This document shows, piece by piece, positions 34,393-43,070 of a stretch of DNA of 64,000 bases. Origin of the DNA: Paenibacillus sp. FSL R5-0912 (GTDB lineage Bacteria; Bacillota; Bacilli; Paenibacillales; Paenibacillaceae); the NCBI RefSeq assembly GCF_000758605.1, contig NZ_CP009282.1, positions 1,240,001-1,304,000 of the forward strand, written 5' to 3'. The translations under genes were made by a program, and so were the position numbers. Below the pieces are notes generated by a model. That model saw nothing but the letters and a program-made list of their open reading frames with translations, had not been told where the DNA came from and made no database searches. The first letter of the stretch is position 1, and the number at the start of each line of letters is the position of its first letter.

Positions 34393-35237
34393 CACTCGGT
34401 GATCGACGGATAACGCCAGTCATCCTCGTCGTCGCTTTTCTGCTGGTCGCTGACATCGGCAGGCAGTCCGCTGTTCTTCCAGCGCTGAATCATTCCGTCA
34501 GACATATAATGATGGCTCAAGTTGAGCAGCTTTAGTCCTTTGATCTTCCCGCTGGCGAGCAGCGCCTCGGCGCCGGTATCGCTAAGGGTTCCGAGTGACA
34601 GGTCGAGCGTCTCGAGCTGATCCAGAATAGGTGCATCGGCTAAGGCTGCAGCGATTTCATCCTGGATTTCACTGTTTTTGAGTCCCAGATAGGTAAGCTT
34701 GGGGAACTTTCCGGGTTCGATCAGCGGATACAGGTCTTCCAGACCGCCGTCAAAGCCGTAGTTGTCCACGCCTAGATATAATTCCAGCTTTTGCAGATTA
34801 GGCAGATTGGCGGCGGCGATATCGGCCAGGACATTTTTACCGAGTCCGCCTGTTATAATAATCAGTTCCTCGAGCTTCTCATGCTGCAGTTGGCTCAGCC
34901 GCAAGTCCGTGCCGCCCTGCGCAGTCAATGACTGCAGCTCCGGATAAGCGGGAAGCAGTGGAGAGAGGTCCGTTTGGGTAATCCACGAAATTTCACATTC
35001 CTCATACCCCATTTCCCCAATAAAAAGCTTGCGCAACGCAGGGAAACTTGCACTGTGCTTCACCAGCGCCTGGACGGCATCCTCCGAGCTGTTCTCGTAG
35101 GCTTGCCCCCAATCCCCAATCGTCAGACTGCTTACTCCAGCGGCTTCGGGGCTTTTGCTCAATTGTTCAATCTCCGTCTCTATCCGCTTACCTTCTTCAA
35201 ATGCATCGTAATCGATACTGAGCTTCACTGCTGTCAT
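34392..35237 (-). CDS. Leucine-rich-repeat protein, STM4015 family
   Basis: This 281-residue protein contains irregular leucine-rich repeats through its middle and end (LQSLTAQGGTDL, LEELIIITGG, LQKLELYLG, LTYLGLKNSEI, LETLDLSLGTL, LKLLNLSHHYM) and a charged tail. No signal peptide, so it acts in the cytoplasm, most likely as a binding or scaffold protein. ATG 35237 is chosen because GGGAGGGA lies seven bases upstream. It is the first gene of the operon, ahead of the ATP-grasp-like gene. Confidence 0.85.
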   Translation of the reverse strand: MTAVKLSIDYDAFEEGKRIETEIEQLSKSPEAAGVSSLTIGDWGQAYENSSEDAVQALVKHSASFPALRKLFIGEMGYEECEISWITQTDLSPLLPAYPELQSLTAQGGTDLRLSQLQHEKLEELIIITGGLGKNVLADIAAANLPNLQKLELYLGVDNYGFDGGLEDLYPLIEPGKFPKLTYLGLKNSEIQDEIAAALADAPILDQLETLDLSLGTLSDTGAEALLASGKIKGLKLLNLSHHYMSDGMIQRWKNSGLPADVSDQQKSDDEDDWRYPSITE

Positions 35238-36203
35238 GAACATTCCCTCCCGGAAAATTATGGCTTCCAAATCACCCTAACATTAAGCAGAAGGGGAGTC
35301 AAATAGCCAAGACGGAGGGTCACGGGAGGGATCGGCAGCAGCTGGAGCGGTAGGGTAGGAGGGACATTAGAGTAGGATGAGGGAGGCTGGAGAGTAGCTG
35401 GAGAGTAGCTGGAGAGCAGATGTAGAGTGGGAGTATAGCAGTAGTAAAGGTGCTTGTTGAGTAGTATGTGGTATAGCAGAGAGTGGCTGGAGAGCGGTTT
35501 TAGAGTAGGAGTAGAGCAGTAGTAAAGGTGCTTGTTAAGTAGCATGGGGAGTGGCTGCAGAGTAGCTTGAGAGGGATGATTTTCGCAAATTTATGGAGTT
35601 TTTGATATCTGCAGAGTAATTTTAGGCTTTTGTGTACGCGAAATGAAGTTATGCAGCCTGTATGTAACGCTACTCCTAATTAGCAGCCTTCCCATCGCTG
35701 ATAATAAGATGAACTGATTCAAATGTTGCACAAATTACAACTTTGAGTAGCGGTACCGGGCCATTAAAGAGAATTATTGTAGAAAATGCAAGAATTTTAA
35801 CATAAATTCAATGAAAACAAGGGAAATCCTGTATTTTTGAGGCGTCATGGGAGTTTTTACAACAATTTCGATTTTCATCGCTTATCGCGATGGGAATGTT
35901 GTATTTCATGCAGGATTTTGAAGAGGAAGGGGAGGAGGGGCAGCAAGCCCCGAAAGTACCGTGAAGCCCCCGAATCACCAGCCCCCCCGATAATGCACCA
36001 AGCGGCGTATAATGCATGGCAGTGGAATCGCAGCCTAATGCAGCACCGCCCGCACATTTTCTCCCTGGCATTCCGTCCGGCCCCGACGCTCCACTCCATC
36101 GCCTAGCCCGGGCGTCCCGCTTCATCGTCCGGCCCCAACGTCCGCCCCAACATCCCGCTCCCCCCGCCCTAAAGCGGCAGAGAGACGGGCCAGCGGCGTG
36201 CCA
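35238..36203. other. Gene-free region upstream of STM4015 operon
   Basis: Nearly 970 bases contain no credible gene. The right half (35940-36200) is C-rich on the plus strand, the left half holds tandem repeats, and near 35869-35920 there is a copy of the GGGAATGTTGTATTT dispersed motif next to a small hairpin (TCATCGC/GCGATGG). The operon promoter should lie near 35250-35290 on the minus strand but no clear match is seen. Confidence 0.5.
35405..35552. repeat. Tandem repeat, 78-bp unit
   Basis: GCTGGAGAGC starts two adjacent units, at 35405 and 35483, sharing GCAGTAGTAAAGGTGCTTGTT. Shorter GTAGCTGGAGA repeats precede them (about 35380-35410) and a partial copy follows. The tract is G-rich on the plus strand and lies upstream of the STM4015 gene. 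Confidence 0.75.
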
Positions 36204-37613
36204 TCATACCCAGCCGAACAGCCGGGCAGCGGCTGCAACCAGGAAGGTTACCGCGATGGCGATGCCGAGCGGAATGACGGCGGAGAGCACCGCCCACTTC
36301 ATGCTTTTGGTCTCCTTGTAGATGTTCACCAGCGTGGTGCCGCAAGGATAATGCAGCAGGGAGAACAACATCATATTCAGTGCAGTCAGCCAGGTCCAGC
36401 CGTGGCTCAGGAAGATATCCTTGATGCTGCCAAGACCTTCAATATCGACCATGGCACCCGAGGACATGTAGCCCATGAGCAGGATGGGCAGCACAATCTC
36501 ATTGGCCGGGAGCCCCAGGATGAAGGCCATAATAATGAAGCCGTCCATGCCGAGCAGTTGGGCAAAAGGATCAAAGAATGCAGCCATATGGTTAAGCACG
36601 CTCTCCCCGCCGACAAACACATTGCCGAGAATCCAGGTGATAATGCCGGCCGGTGCGGCTACGACGATAGCACGGGTCAGCACATTAAGCGATTTCTCTT
36701 TGGAGGAGCGGATGATTGTCTTCCAGATCTGCGGGCGGCGGTATGGCGGAAGCTCCAGCGTGTAATGGGTAGGCACACCGCGCAGCGCTGTTCTGGACAT
36801 GACCCAGGATACACTCAGAGTTACGGTAATGCCGACCAGCACGATGCCCATCAGTACCAGAGCCGTGGAGAAGGTGCGCAGCATTCCGGTTGTAGCGGCT
36901 CCGACCATGAACATGGAGGAGAGCAGGATAAGTGTGGGCCAGCGGCCGTTGCAGGGCACGAAGTTGTTGGTCAGAATAGCCAGCATCCGTTCACGGGGCG
37001 ATTCAATAATGCGGGTCGAGAGAATGGCGGCAGCATTGCAGCCGAAGCCCATCGACATCGTTAAGGCCTGCTTGCCGTGGCCGCCGGATTTCTTGAACAG
37101 GCGGTCCATGTTAAAGGCTACCCGGGGCAGATACCCGAAATTCTCCAGCAGCGCAAACACCGGGAAGAAAATCATCATCGGCGGCAGCATGACACTGATG
37201 ACCCATGAGGTTCCGCGGTACAATCCGAGCACAAGGACGCCATGCAGCCAGGCCGGCGCATGAAGAGCGGTGAATCCTGCAGTCAGATAGCCCTCGATCC
37301 AGCTGAAGAGGGAGGCAAGCCAGCTTGAAGGATAGTTGGCCCCGGCAATCGTAATCCAGAATACCAGGCCGAGACCGGCAAGCATGATGGGGAAGCCCCA
37401 GAGCTTGGAGGTAACGATATTATCCAGTTTATAGGTGCTGCCAAGCTTCTTCTTATCTTGGTAAGTGACTGCATCGCTGCAGATGGCGGCGGATACGCCG
37501 TAGATCCCGCTGACAATCTCATCGCGGATTCCCCCTTGATCAGCCAGCTTCTTAGCGGCCGCGAGCAGAGAATCCACCGGGTCGTGACCGTTAATGGCAT
37601 GCGGTGATTCCAT
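36204..37613 (-). CDS. feoB: FeoB membrane permease part (split FeoB)
   Basis: This 469-residue protein corresponds to the membrane part of the ferrous iron transporter FeoB. Two Gate-domain regions are visible (SVMLPPMMIFFPVFALLENF, SMGFGCNAAAILSTR, and a matching second half with FILGLPANEIVLPILLMGY). The G-protein domain is absent and is encoded by the preceding gene, which overlaps by 23 bases. ATG 37613 follows GAGGAGGTGG, an independent strong ribosome site, so this is a true split rather than a sequencing frameshift. It imports Fe2+ with its partner and FeoA. Confidence 0.9.
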   Translation of the reverse strand: MESPHAINGHDPVDSLLAAAKKLADQGGIRDEIVSGIYGVSAAICSDAVTYQDKKKLGSTYKLDNIVTSKLWGFPIMLAGLGLVFWITIAGANYPSSWLASLFSWIEGYLTAGFTALHAPAWLHGVLVLGLYRGTSWVISVMLPPMMIFFPVFALLENFGYLPRVAFNMDRLFKKSGGHGKQALTMSMGFGCNAAAILSTRIIESPRERMLAILTNNFVPCNGRWPTLILLSSMFMVGAATTGMLRTFSTALVLMGIVLVGITVTLSVSWVMSRTALRGVPTHYTLELPPYRRPQIWKTIIRSSKEKSLNVLTRAIVVAAPAGIITWILGNVFVGGESVLNHMAAFFDPFAQLLGMDGFIIMAFILGLPANEIVLPILLMGYMSSGAMVDIEGLGSIKDIFLSHGWTWLTALNMMLFSLLHYPCGTTLVNIYKETKSMKWAVLSAVIPLGIAIAVTFLVAAAARLFGWV

Positions 37614-38322
37614 GGCCGACCACCTCCTCGCTTACGGGAATATCCTTGCGGCCCATGCGGGCTTTGAGTGAAGTAAGCAGGCTGTGATCACCATCCAGCA
37701 GCCGGAGGGCAATCCAGCGGGCGGGGTATCTCGAACCGATGGTCTGCTCAACCATAGGAATCAGCTCGGCAATGCCTTGCTCAATGTCGGTGCTGTAGGT
37801 GATTTTCAGCGGCTCTGCCTTGAATGCACCCGTGGCCACGCGCTCGATTTGATCAAGCAGCGCTTCAATACCGATTTTGTTACGGGCAGAAATAGCGGTT
37901 ACGGGAACGCCGAGCCTCTTGGAGATCCGCTTCAGATTGATATCAATTCCAAGCCGGCGGGCTTCATCAATCAGATTGATGCAGACCACGGCACGGCCGG
38001 TGATCTCCAGTACCTGCAGGGCAAGGTTAAGATTGCGTTCCAGCGAGGTAGCATCCAGGACCACTAGCGTTACATCCGGCTGTTCAAAAATAATATAGTC
38101 CCTCGCAGCCTCTTCATCGGCGGAGTTGGAGTAGAGCGAGTAGGTGCCCGGAAGATCCACAGCCAGGTACGTGTGGTTCTTGTGGTAGAACCCGCCTTCG
38201 GCGGTGACTACGGTTTTGCCTGCCCAGTTGCCGGTATGCTGGCGCATGCCGGTCAGCAGATTGAACAGCGTGCTCTTACCCGTGTTGGGATTGCCTGCAA
38301 AAGCGACCGTGTACTGGCTCAT
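37591..38322 (-). CDS. feoB: FeoB G-protein domain (split FeoB)
   Basis: This 243-residue GTPase has the FeoB G-domain motifs: GNPNTGKSTLFNLLTG (G1), QHTGNWAGKTV (switch I), DLPGTYSLYS (G3), INLIDEARR in place of NxxD (G4), and a GDI-type helical part. It ends before any membrane segment. The ATG overlaps the feoA stop by four bases and its 3' end overlaps the membrane part by 23 bases. It should drive or gate Fe2+ import by the membrane half. Confidence 0.92.
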   Translation of the reverse strand: MSQYTVAFAGNPNTGKSTLFNLLTGMRQHTGNWAGKTVVTAEGGFYHKNHTYLAVDLPGTYSLYSNSADEEAARDYIIFEQPDVTLVVLDATSLERNLNLALQVLEITGRAVVCINLIDEARRLGIDINLKRISKRLGVPVTAISARNKIGIEALLDQIERVATGAFKAEPLKITYSTDIEQGIAELIPMVEQTIGSRYPARWIALRLLDGDHSLLTSLKARMGRKDIPVSEEVVGHGITACH

Positions 38323-38573
38323 CCTTCACCGCCTCCCATTAATTGCCCGTAGATTAAAGAGCTCTCTTCCCGGCGCAGGGCAATCGTCGTATTGCTTACC
38401 CGGAATGCCGTAGGATCTCCCAGCGGGCTGCGCCGCAGCACTTCTACGCTATTCCCGACGACGAATCCCAGATCAAGCAGTCTTCTCCGCAGCACACCTT
38501 GAACTTCAATGCCGCTGATGCGCAGCGTACTGCCGTTCACAGCCTCTGACAATGGAATAACGGCTTCAGCCAT
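38319..38573 (-). CDS. feoA: FeoA domain protein
   Basis: This 84-residue SH3-like cytoplasmic protein assists FeoB. The stretch LRRRLLDLGFVVGNSVEVLR and SNTTIALRREES match FeoA. ATG 38573 follows GAAAGAAGGAGATC. It is first in the operon and overlaps the G-domain gene by four bases. No Fur box was found in the upstream 180 bases. Confidence 0.92.
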   Translation of the reverse strand: MAEAVIPLSEAVNGSTLRISGIEVQGVLRRRLLDLGFVVGNSVEVLRRSPLGDPTAFRVSNTTIALRREESSLIYGQLMGGGEG

Positions 38574-38751
38574 AAGATCTCCTTCTTTCGTATGAAATGG
38601 AATGAATGAATATATAGCCATAAGTATGGAGTATGCATTTATATAGTGTATTGTGCACGCGGCATAGATTATTGCAGCCTGCCACAATAATAGTATATGT
38701 GAATAAATTTGTCCTTGCAACAAGAATGTTTCCCTAGGGAAAGAAAAAATA

Positions 38752-38794
38752 ATCCCTGCTATAAAAGCGGCACAGGCCTCTTTATAGCAGGGAT
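38752..38794 (-). terminator. Terminator after SRPBCC gene
   Basis: ATCCCTGCTATAAA pairs with TTTATAGCAGGGAT; on the minus strand it is followed by ATTATTTTTTC. Confidence 0.9.
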
Positions 38795-38868
38795 ACGGAA
38801 GAGTAATAAATTAGAAGCGTCTATTCTGTGGTGACGATTGTTTGAACATAGGCGGAGGCTGTCTGCTG

Positions 38869-39327
38869 CTACTCCTGGCTGCCGAAATCCAGTGTGCGGC
38901 CGGTTTCTGCCAGCGTCTTCGTATTGCAGAGAATCTGCCACCATGAACTGTTGCTGGCATCGTAGGAAGGATCATCCGGATGCCAGTCTCCATGAACCAG
39001 TGTCAGCCTGGTACAGCCGCCCGCTGGCTCCAGCTTCCAGGAGATGACAGACTCATAATTCTCTCTATTCGTGAGGTAAGCGGGGCCGGTCCTATGGGTA
39101 TAGCGCAGCGTCTGCTGCGGAACATATTCGAGCAGAGTGCCGTAGACATGTACCGTCTCTTCCCCGGCTGCCCCCGGGCCTACATACTCCAGCTGCTCAC
39201 CCACAACAAAACTGGAGCGGATTACACTTCCGTAATAGATTTGCCGGACCTTCTCCGGGGAGACTAGAACCTCCCATACTTCTGCCACGGCAGCACCGAT
39301 ATAGAAGTCATACTTCAATTCTCTCAT
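38869..39327 (-). CDS. SRPBCC/AHSA1 domain protein
   Basis: This 152-residue protein has the START-like fold signature of activator-of-Hsp90-type proteins (MRELKYDFYIGAAVAEVWEV, VSPEKVRQIYYG, SVISWKLEPAGGCTRLTLVH). Members bind hydrophobic ligands or act with ArsR-type regulators. ATG 39327 follows AGGAGGAACAGGG. A WYL regulator lies upstream on the same strand, 84 bases away. Confidence 0.88.
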   Translation of the reverse strand: MRELKYDFYIGAAVAEVWEVLVSPEKVRQIYYGSVIRSSFVVGEQLEYVGPGAAGEETVHVYGTLLEYVPQQTLRYTHRTGPAYLTNRENYESVISWKLEPAGGCTRLTLVHGDWHPDDPSYDASNSSWWQILCNTKTLAETGRTLDFGSQE

Positions 39328-39371
39328 TCCCTGTTCCTCCTGGCATTATTGGATTCATGAACAATATACAC

Positions 39372-39404
39372 AAGGATCACTGACAACTGCGGTCAGTGAT
39401 CCTT
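39372..39404. terminator. Perfect hairpin between WYL and SRPBCC genes
   Basis: AAGGATCACTGAC pairs exactly with GTCAGTGATCCTT around AACTGCG. No T-run on either side, so it may be a weak terminator or a processing signal. Confidence 0.6.
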
Positions 39405-39411
39405 CAGGAGA

Positions 39412-40371
39412 TTAAGAGTCCTTATAATGTTCGGCAAGATCCGCAGCAACCCTGGACAGCTTGTGCTTGAGGGACGCGGGTTCCACAATGGCCAGCGATT
39501 TGCCGTAAGGCAACAGGAAATAAGGGGCGTAGCTGTGTAAGGCAGCCTGATTCAGCAGAAACCGGGCACTTCCCGTGCTGCGCCGCTCCAGCGTATGCCC
39601 GAATAGCCAGTGACTGCACAGATCGTTCAGGGTGGCTTCGGCCGCTTCGATGACCACAGCGGTTAACTCAGAGTCCTCCTCCGTTGCAGGAAGCAGCCTC
39701 TGCAATAAGAAATCTCGTGCCGAGAATCCGTCAGGACGAAGGAAGGCTGCCCCTGTCCGCTGCAGTCCGATGATCCGGTCCACCCGGAAGTTGCGGATAT
39801 CCTGGCGCAGATGGCAGAAGCCGGAGAGATACCACTGGCCCTTCCACATCACCAGACCATAAGGGTCGATGCACCGGGAGGACGCCGGGGTACCGTTCCC
39901 CTTGCGGTATTCCATCTGAAGAGAGAGACCCTCCGCAGTGCAGACTTCCAGTTCTTCAAGCAGCAGCGAAGGGTGCTCTCCAGGGGAGTGGAGGATCGCA
40001 AGTCCGCTCTCATGGCGCTCCATCTGCGACAGCTGGGCCTCATTGCTGTAACGCTTAAGCTTGGCAATTGCCCCGTCGAGCGCATCAACGTAAGGGTAGC
40101 CGCTCCCCCTGGCAAAGGCAGATGCCTGTACAAGTGCCCGCCGTTCTCCATCATTGAAGAATAGCGGAGCAGTGCTGAATTGCTCCGGCAGCCAGAAGCC
40201 GCCGCCCGGCCCGGCATCGGCCTCTACAGGGACACCGCTGGCGCACAGCGCATCGATGTAGCGGTAGATCGAGCGGACGCTCAGCTCAAGCTCGTCTGCC
40301 AGTTCGGCGGCCGTTCTTTTGCGCTGCTTCAGCATCCAGAGTATAGACAGCATATAATCGGCTTTGGCCAT
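39412..40371 (-). CDS. HTH/WYL domain transcriptional regulator (YafY type)
   Basis: This 319-residue protein has an N-terminal DeoR-like winged HTH (LSILWMLKQRKRTAAELADE, VRSIYRYIDALCASGVPV) and a WYL domain (about residues 130-230, VMWKGQWYLSGFCHLR). The WYL domain senses nucleic-acid or small-molecule ligands. ATG 40371 follows CCAGGAGGAACAAG. It may control the downstream SRPBCC gene; this is inference. Confidence 0.9.
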   Translation of the reverse strand: MAKADYMLSILWMLKQRKRTAAELADELELSVRSIYRYIDALCASGVPVEADAGPGGGFWLPEQFSTAPLFFNDGERRALVQASAFARGSGYPYVDALDGAIAKLKRYSNEAQLSQMERHESGLAILHSPGEHPSLLLEELEVCTAEGLSLQMEYRKGNGTPASSRCIDPYGLVMWKGQWYLSGFCHLRQDIRNFRVDRIIGLQRTGAAFLRPDGFSARDFLLQRLLPATEEDSELTAVVIEAAEATLNDLCSHWLFGHTLERRSTGSARFLLNQAALHSYAPYFLLPYGKSLAIVEPASLKHKLSRVAADLAEHYKDS

Positions 40372-40484
40372 TGGCTTGTTCCTCCTGGGCAGATAACTGA
40401 TTCTTACAGCCAGTGTACCTTCAACAACCCGTTTTGCCAACCTTCTGCAGAGCCGCCGGGTGATGAAGCCAGGCCGGGACCGGC

Positions 40485-41582
40485 CTACGAAGTGGATCGC
40501 TTAGACCCGCTGTGCACCAGGATGGAAATAGCCAGCAGCAGCGGGATGGCGACTTGAAACACCGGATCAAGCTTAAGGCTTGGGCCCAGGCCGATGGCAA
40601 TATGCTGTGTGTAGTCGCGCTCCAGAAAGGAAGCTCCATAGATAACGGCGCCTACCGGAAAGACCCACCACTTGGCCGGTTTGCCGGTCAGCTCCGCAAT
40701 AGCTTTTACCGAACAGAAATAGAAGAGCATCATCTTAATCAGCAGCCCCAGGAAGAGCTGGATGGTCACCAGGATATCGAGCCGTTCCACAAACTTGAGG
40801 TTCGATAAGGTCCGGACAGTTTTGAGAAAAGGCAGCTGGCTGATCCCCGCTATGGTCGGACCGAGAACCGCCACATTGAGCGCGTTCATGAAGATCAGGA
40901 ACAGACTGATGAGCAGATAGGCGTTCACTGTATATTTTACGGGCACACCAGGCTTATCCCATAGAGACCACAGCATCAGGAACACAATCATCTGCCCGAA
41001 GGGGAACGAGACGATATCCGGCAGCGCAGCTTTGACAACCGGCATCAGTCCGCCATCCAAGACAGGACCCAGGCGGGTGAAATCAATGGAACCCATTATT
41101 CCAAGCAGCACAACAAGCACAATGTAAAAGAAGATCATCACCGGCAGCAGAACCTCAGGCAGCCTGAAAATAACCTCAGCCCCCTTCCAGATAGCATACA
41201 GGGCAAGAAGTACAAAGATTATCATCGTGATCGACATTGGCGTTCTTGGAAGCAGAGTCATTGACGTCAATTCACCCAGATCACGGACATTACGCATGGA
41301 CTGGTAGGCGAAATATAAGCTGTAGATTCCTCCGATGAATGATCCTGGAACCTTGCCGAAATGGAATTTAAGCATACCAATCAGATCTGTATCCTGAGAA
41401 CGGTGCTGGATCCACATCAGAAGAAGCAGAAGGATGAATCCGGCAGCAGAACCTGTACACATCGCCAGCCAGGAATCCTGCTTGGCCTTGCCACCAAGCA
41501 GAAACAGCGGCGTGCTGCCGATTTCAAACAGCATGATCATGAACGCGATTTGCAGGGAAGTGACCTGTTCTTTCTTGGGCAT
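40485..41582 (-). CDS. Spore germination permease, GerAB type (second B subunit)
   Basis: This 365-residue membrane protein of the GerAB/APC superfamily has ten hydrophobic helices and a typical opening (QVTSLQIAFMIMLFEIGSTP). Located in the spore inner membrane, B subunits bind the germinant. It is the second B subunit in this operon, after a GerAA, GerAB, GerAC and small membrane gene, all on the minus strand with short gaps. Two B proteins in one operon suggest a choice of germinant ligands. Confidence 0.9.
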   Translation of the reverse strand: MPKKEQVTSLQIAFMIMLFEIGSTPLFLLGGKAKQDSWLAMCTGSAAGFILLLLLMWIQHRSQDTDLIGMLKFHFGKVPGSFIGGIYSLYFAYQSMRNVRDLGELTSMTLLPRTPMSITMIIFVLLALYAIWKGAEVIFRLPEVLLPVMIFFYIVLVVLLGIMGSIDFTRLGPVLDGGLMPVVKAALPDIVSFPFGQMIVFLMLWSLWDKPGVPVKYTVNAYLLISLFLIFMNALNVAVLGPTIAGISQLPFLKTVRTLSNLKFVERLDILVTIQLFLGLLIKMMLFYFCSVKAIAELTGKPAKWWVFPVGAVIYGASFLERDYTQHIAIGLGPSLKLDPVFQVAIPLLLAISILVHSGSKRSTS

Positions 41583-41591
41583 GGTCCGAAA

Positions 41592-41825
41592 TCAGCCTCC
41601 TAACCAATAGATAATGGCTCTGCCTACAGGCTGGAAGAACGCCGTATAGAAGATACCCAGCGAGAAATGGGGCGTTTCAGTAATCCCGCATATATTAATA
41701 TAGGCGCAATAGCCAAGGATGCAGCCGAACCAGAGCCGGTGCAGCTTGCGGCCTGGTCCGCGCAGCTTGGTCCAGCCCCATAAGAATGCAATCACATAGA
41801 GTAGAAGAGTTATGGCTATTTTCAT
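41592..41825 (-). CDS. Small membrane protein in ger operon, D-subunit-like
   Basis: This 77-residue protein has two clear hydrophobic helices (about residues 2-19 and 31-48) and a weaker third. It lies between GerAC and the second GerAB with gaps of 9 and 12 bases and has its own AAAGGAGC site. Small two-helix D proteins that modulate receptor function are known in some gerA-type operons, and size and position fit; sequence alone does not prove the match. Confidence 0.7.
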   Translation of the reverse strand: MKIAITLLLYVIAFLWGWTKLRGPGRKLHRLWFGCILGYCAYINICGITETPHFSLGIFYTAFFQPVGRAIIYWLGG

Positions 41826-41837
41826 AGTGAAGCTCCT

Positions 41838-43070
41838 TTACTCCTGCTGGACGGATTTGAACGATTTATTGCTGAGGCCTGTCCGTTCAATCTGGAACGA
41901 GACATGCGGGCGGATCTCAATCTCCTTAAATACGCTGTCCCAGCTCTTCTCCTTCTCAATCTGCTTCCAGTGCTTGCGGTCGCTGCGGTGAATTCTCACC
42001 GCAAATCCCGTGACGTCAGCACCCAGCTTTTTGATCTCCGCCCAAGAGGTATTCACGAGCTCCGTCACCTGCTGTTCGAGGGATTCCTCCATTCCGGTGA
42101 TGGCAGCGCGGTCATTCAAATCCATAACGCTACCGAGCTCGGTGAGCACACCGCTGCCTTTGATATTTATATCCATAATATAATGATCCTTGGCCCAGAC
42201 CGGACGCACGGAAGTAGTTGAATTCTGGAGAATAAATGAAGCATCCGGCTTGCCGCTTATTGCGGGCTGGGATGCAAAGGCTATAGTAGCCGACTCGATA
42301 TTGTCAGTCATAAAAGATAATCCGAAGGCTTGTTTCTGGTTAAGCCAGCCCACAAACTTCTCACCCTTTAGCACACCCAGCCTTCCCAGCTCCAGGCGCG
42401 AGGGCAGGTCCGTAACTCCGGTCTCACTGGTCTCATCCATAATCTTAGGTCCGGTGAGCCGGATTTCCGGCAATACCGCACTGCCGGATTCAGAGGAGAG
42501 TGCCATGGCCAGCTCATACAGGCGGGTGCCGGGATAATAGGAGAGGAGCTTTGCTTCCTGCTCAATCATAAGCTGGATGCCGGCGCCCTGATTCTTGGTC
42601 ATCTGCATCAGCTGATCCAGAATATCACCGGCATCTCCCTGGGAAATAAACATATATACTGTTTCCCTGGCATCCTGCTTGCGCAGGAACAGGTCCAGCA
42701 GTTGGTTAATCCCGTGCTTAGCCAGGCTTTCCCCGATGACGGTAATCCGTGAATGAGAGAAGAACATCTCGCGGGTGCTGGTCAGATTGGTTCTTTCAAT
42801 GGCTTCCATGATCGTCCTGCCTTTTACCGTGAAGGTGAGGAATGGCGGAGAACTTGTACTGCCGCCTCCGCTGCCTCCCATGCCGCTTGAACCTGAGGAA
42901 GGATTGATGACCTGATAGGTGGCCTTCCACTCGTTGTTCTCCCAGTCATAAGCCGAACCCGAAGTAATGCCGAGCTCGCTCAGTTCGCGGTTATCCCAGC
43001 AGCCGGAGAGAAGCGCGGATAGAAGCGGGACCATGAGTATAAGGCACAGCGTTCTTCCCGGTTTATTCAT
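41838..43070 (-). CDS. Spore germination lipoprotein, GerAC family
   Basis: This 410-residue protein starts with a lipoprotein signal ending in LLSGCWDN (Cys24) and has the GerAC hallmark WDNRELSELGI. C subunits are anchored to the outer face of the spore inner membrane. A Ser/Gly-rich loop (SSGSSGMGGSGGGSTSS) lies near residues 57-73. ATG 43070 overlaps the upstream gerAB stop by four bases. Confidence 0.92.
   Translation of the reverse strand: MNKPGRTLCLILMVPLLSALLSGCWDNRELSELGITSGSAYDWENNEWKATYQVINPSSGSSGMGGSGGGSTSSPPFLTFTVKGRTIMEAIERTNLTSTREMFFSHSRITVIGESLAKHGINQLLDLFLRKQDARETVYMFISQGDAGDILDQLMQMTKNQGAGIQLMIEQEAKLLSYYPGTRLYELAMALSSESGSAVLPEIRLTGPKIMDETSETGVTDLPSRLELGRLGVLKGEKFVGWLNQKQAFGLSFMTDNIESATIAFASQPAISGKPDASFILQNSTTSVRPVWAKDHYIMDINIKGSGVLTELGSVMDLNDRAAITGMEESLEQQVTELVNTSWAEIKKLGADVTGFAVRIHRSDRKHWKQIEKEKSWDSVFKEIEIRPHVSFQIERTGLSNKSFKSVQQE

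Noticed and set aside
38574..38751. Fur box upstream of feoA
   Set aside because: No stretch approaches the GATAATGATTATCATTATC pattern, in contrast with 62105 and 63251.
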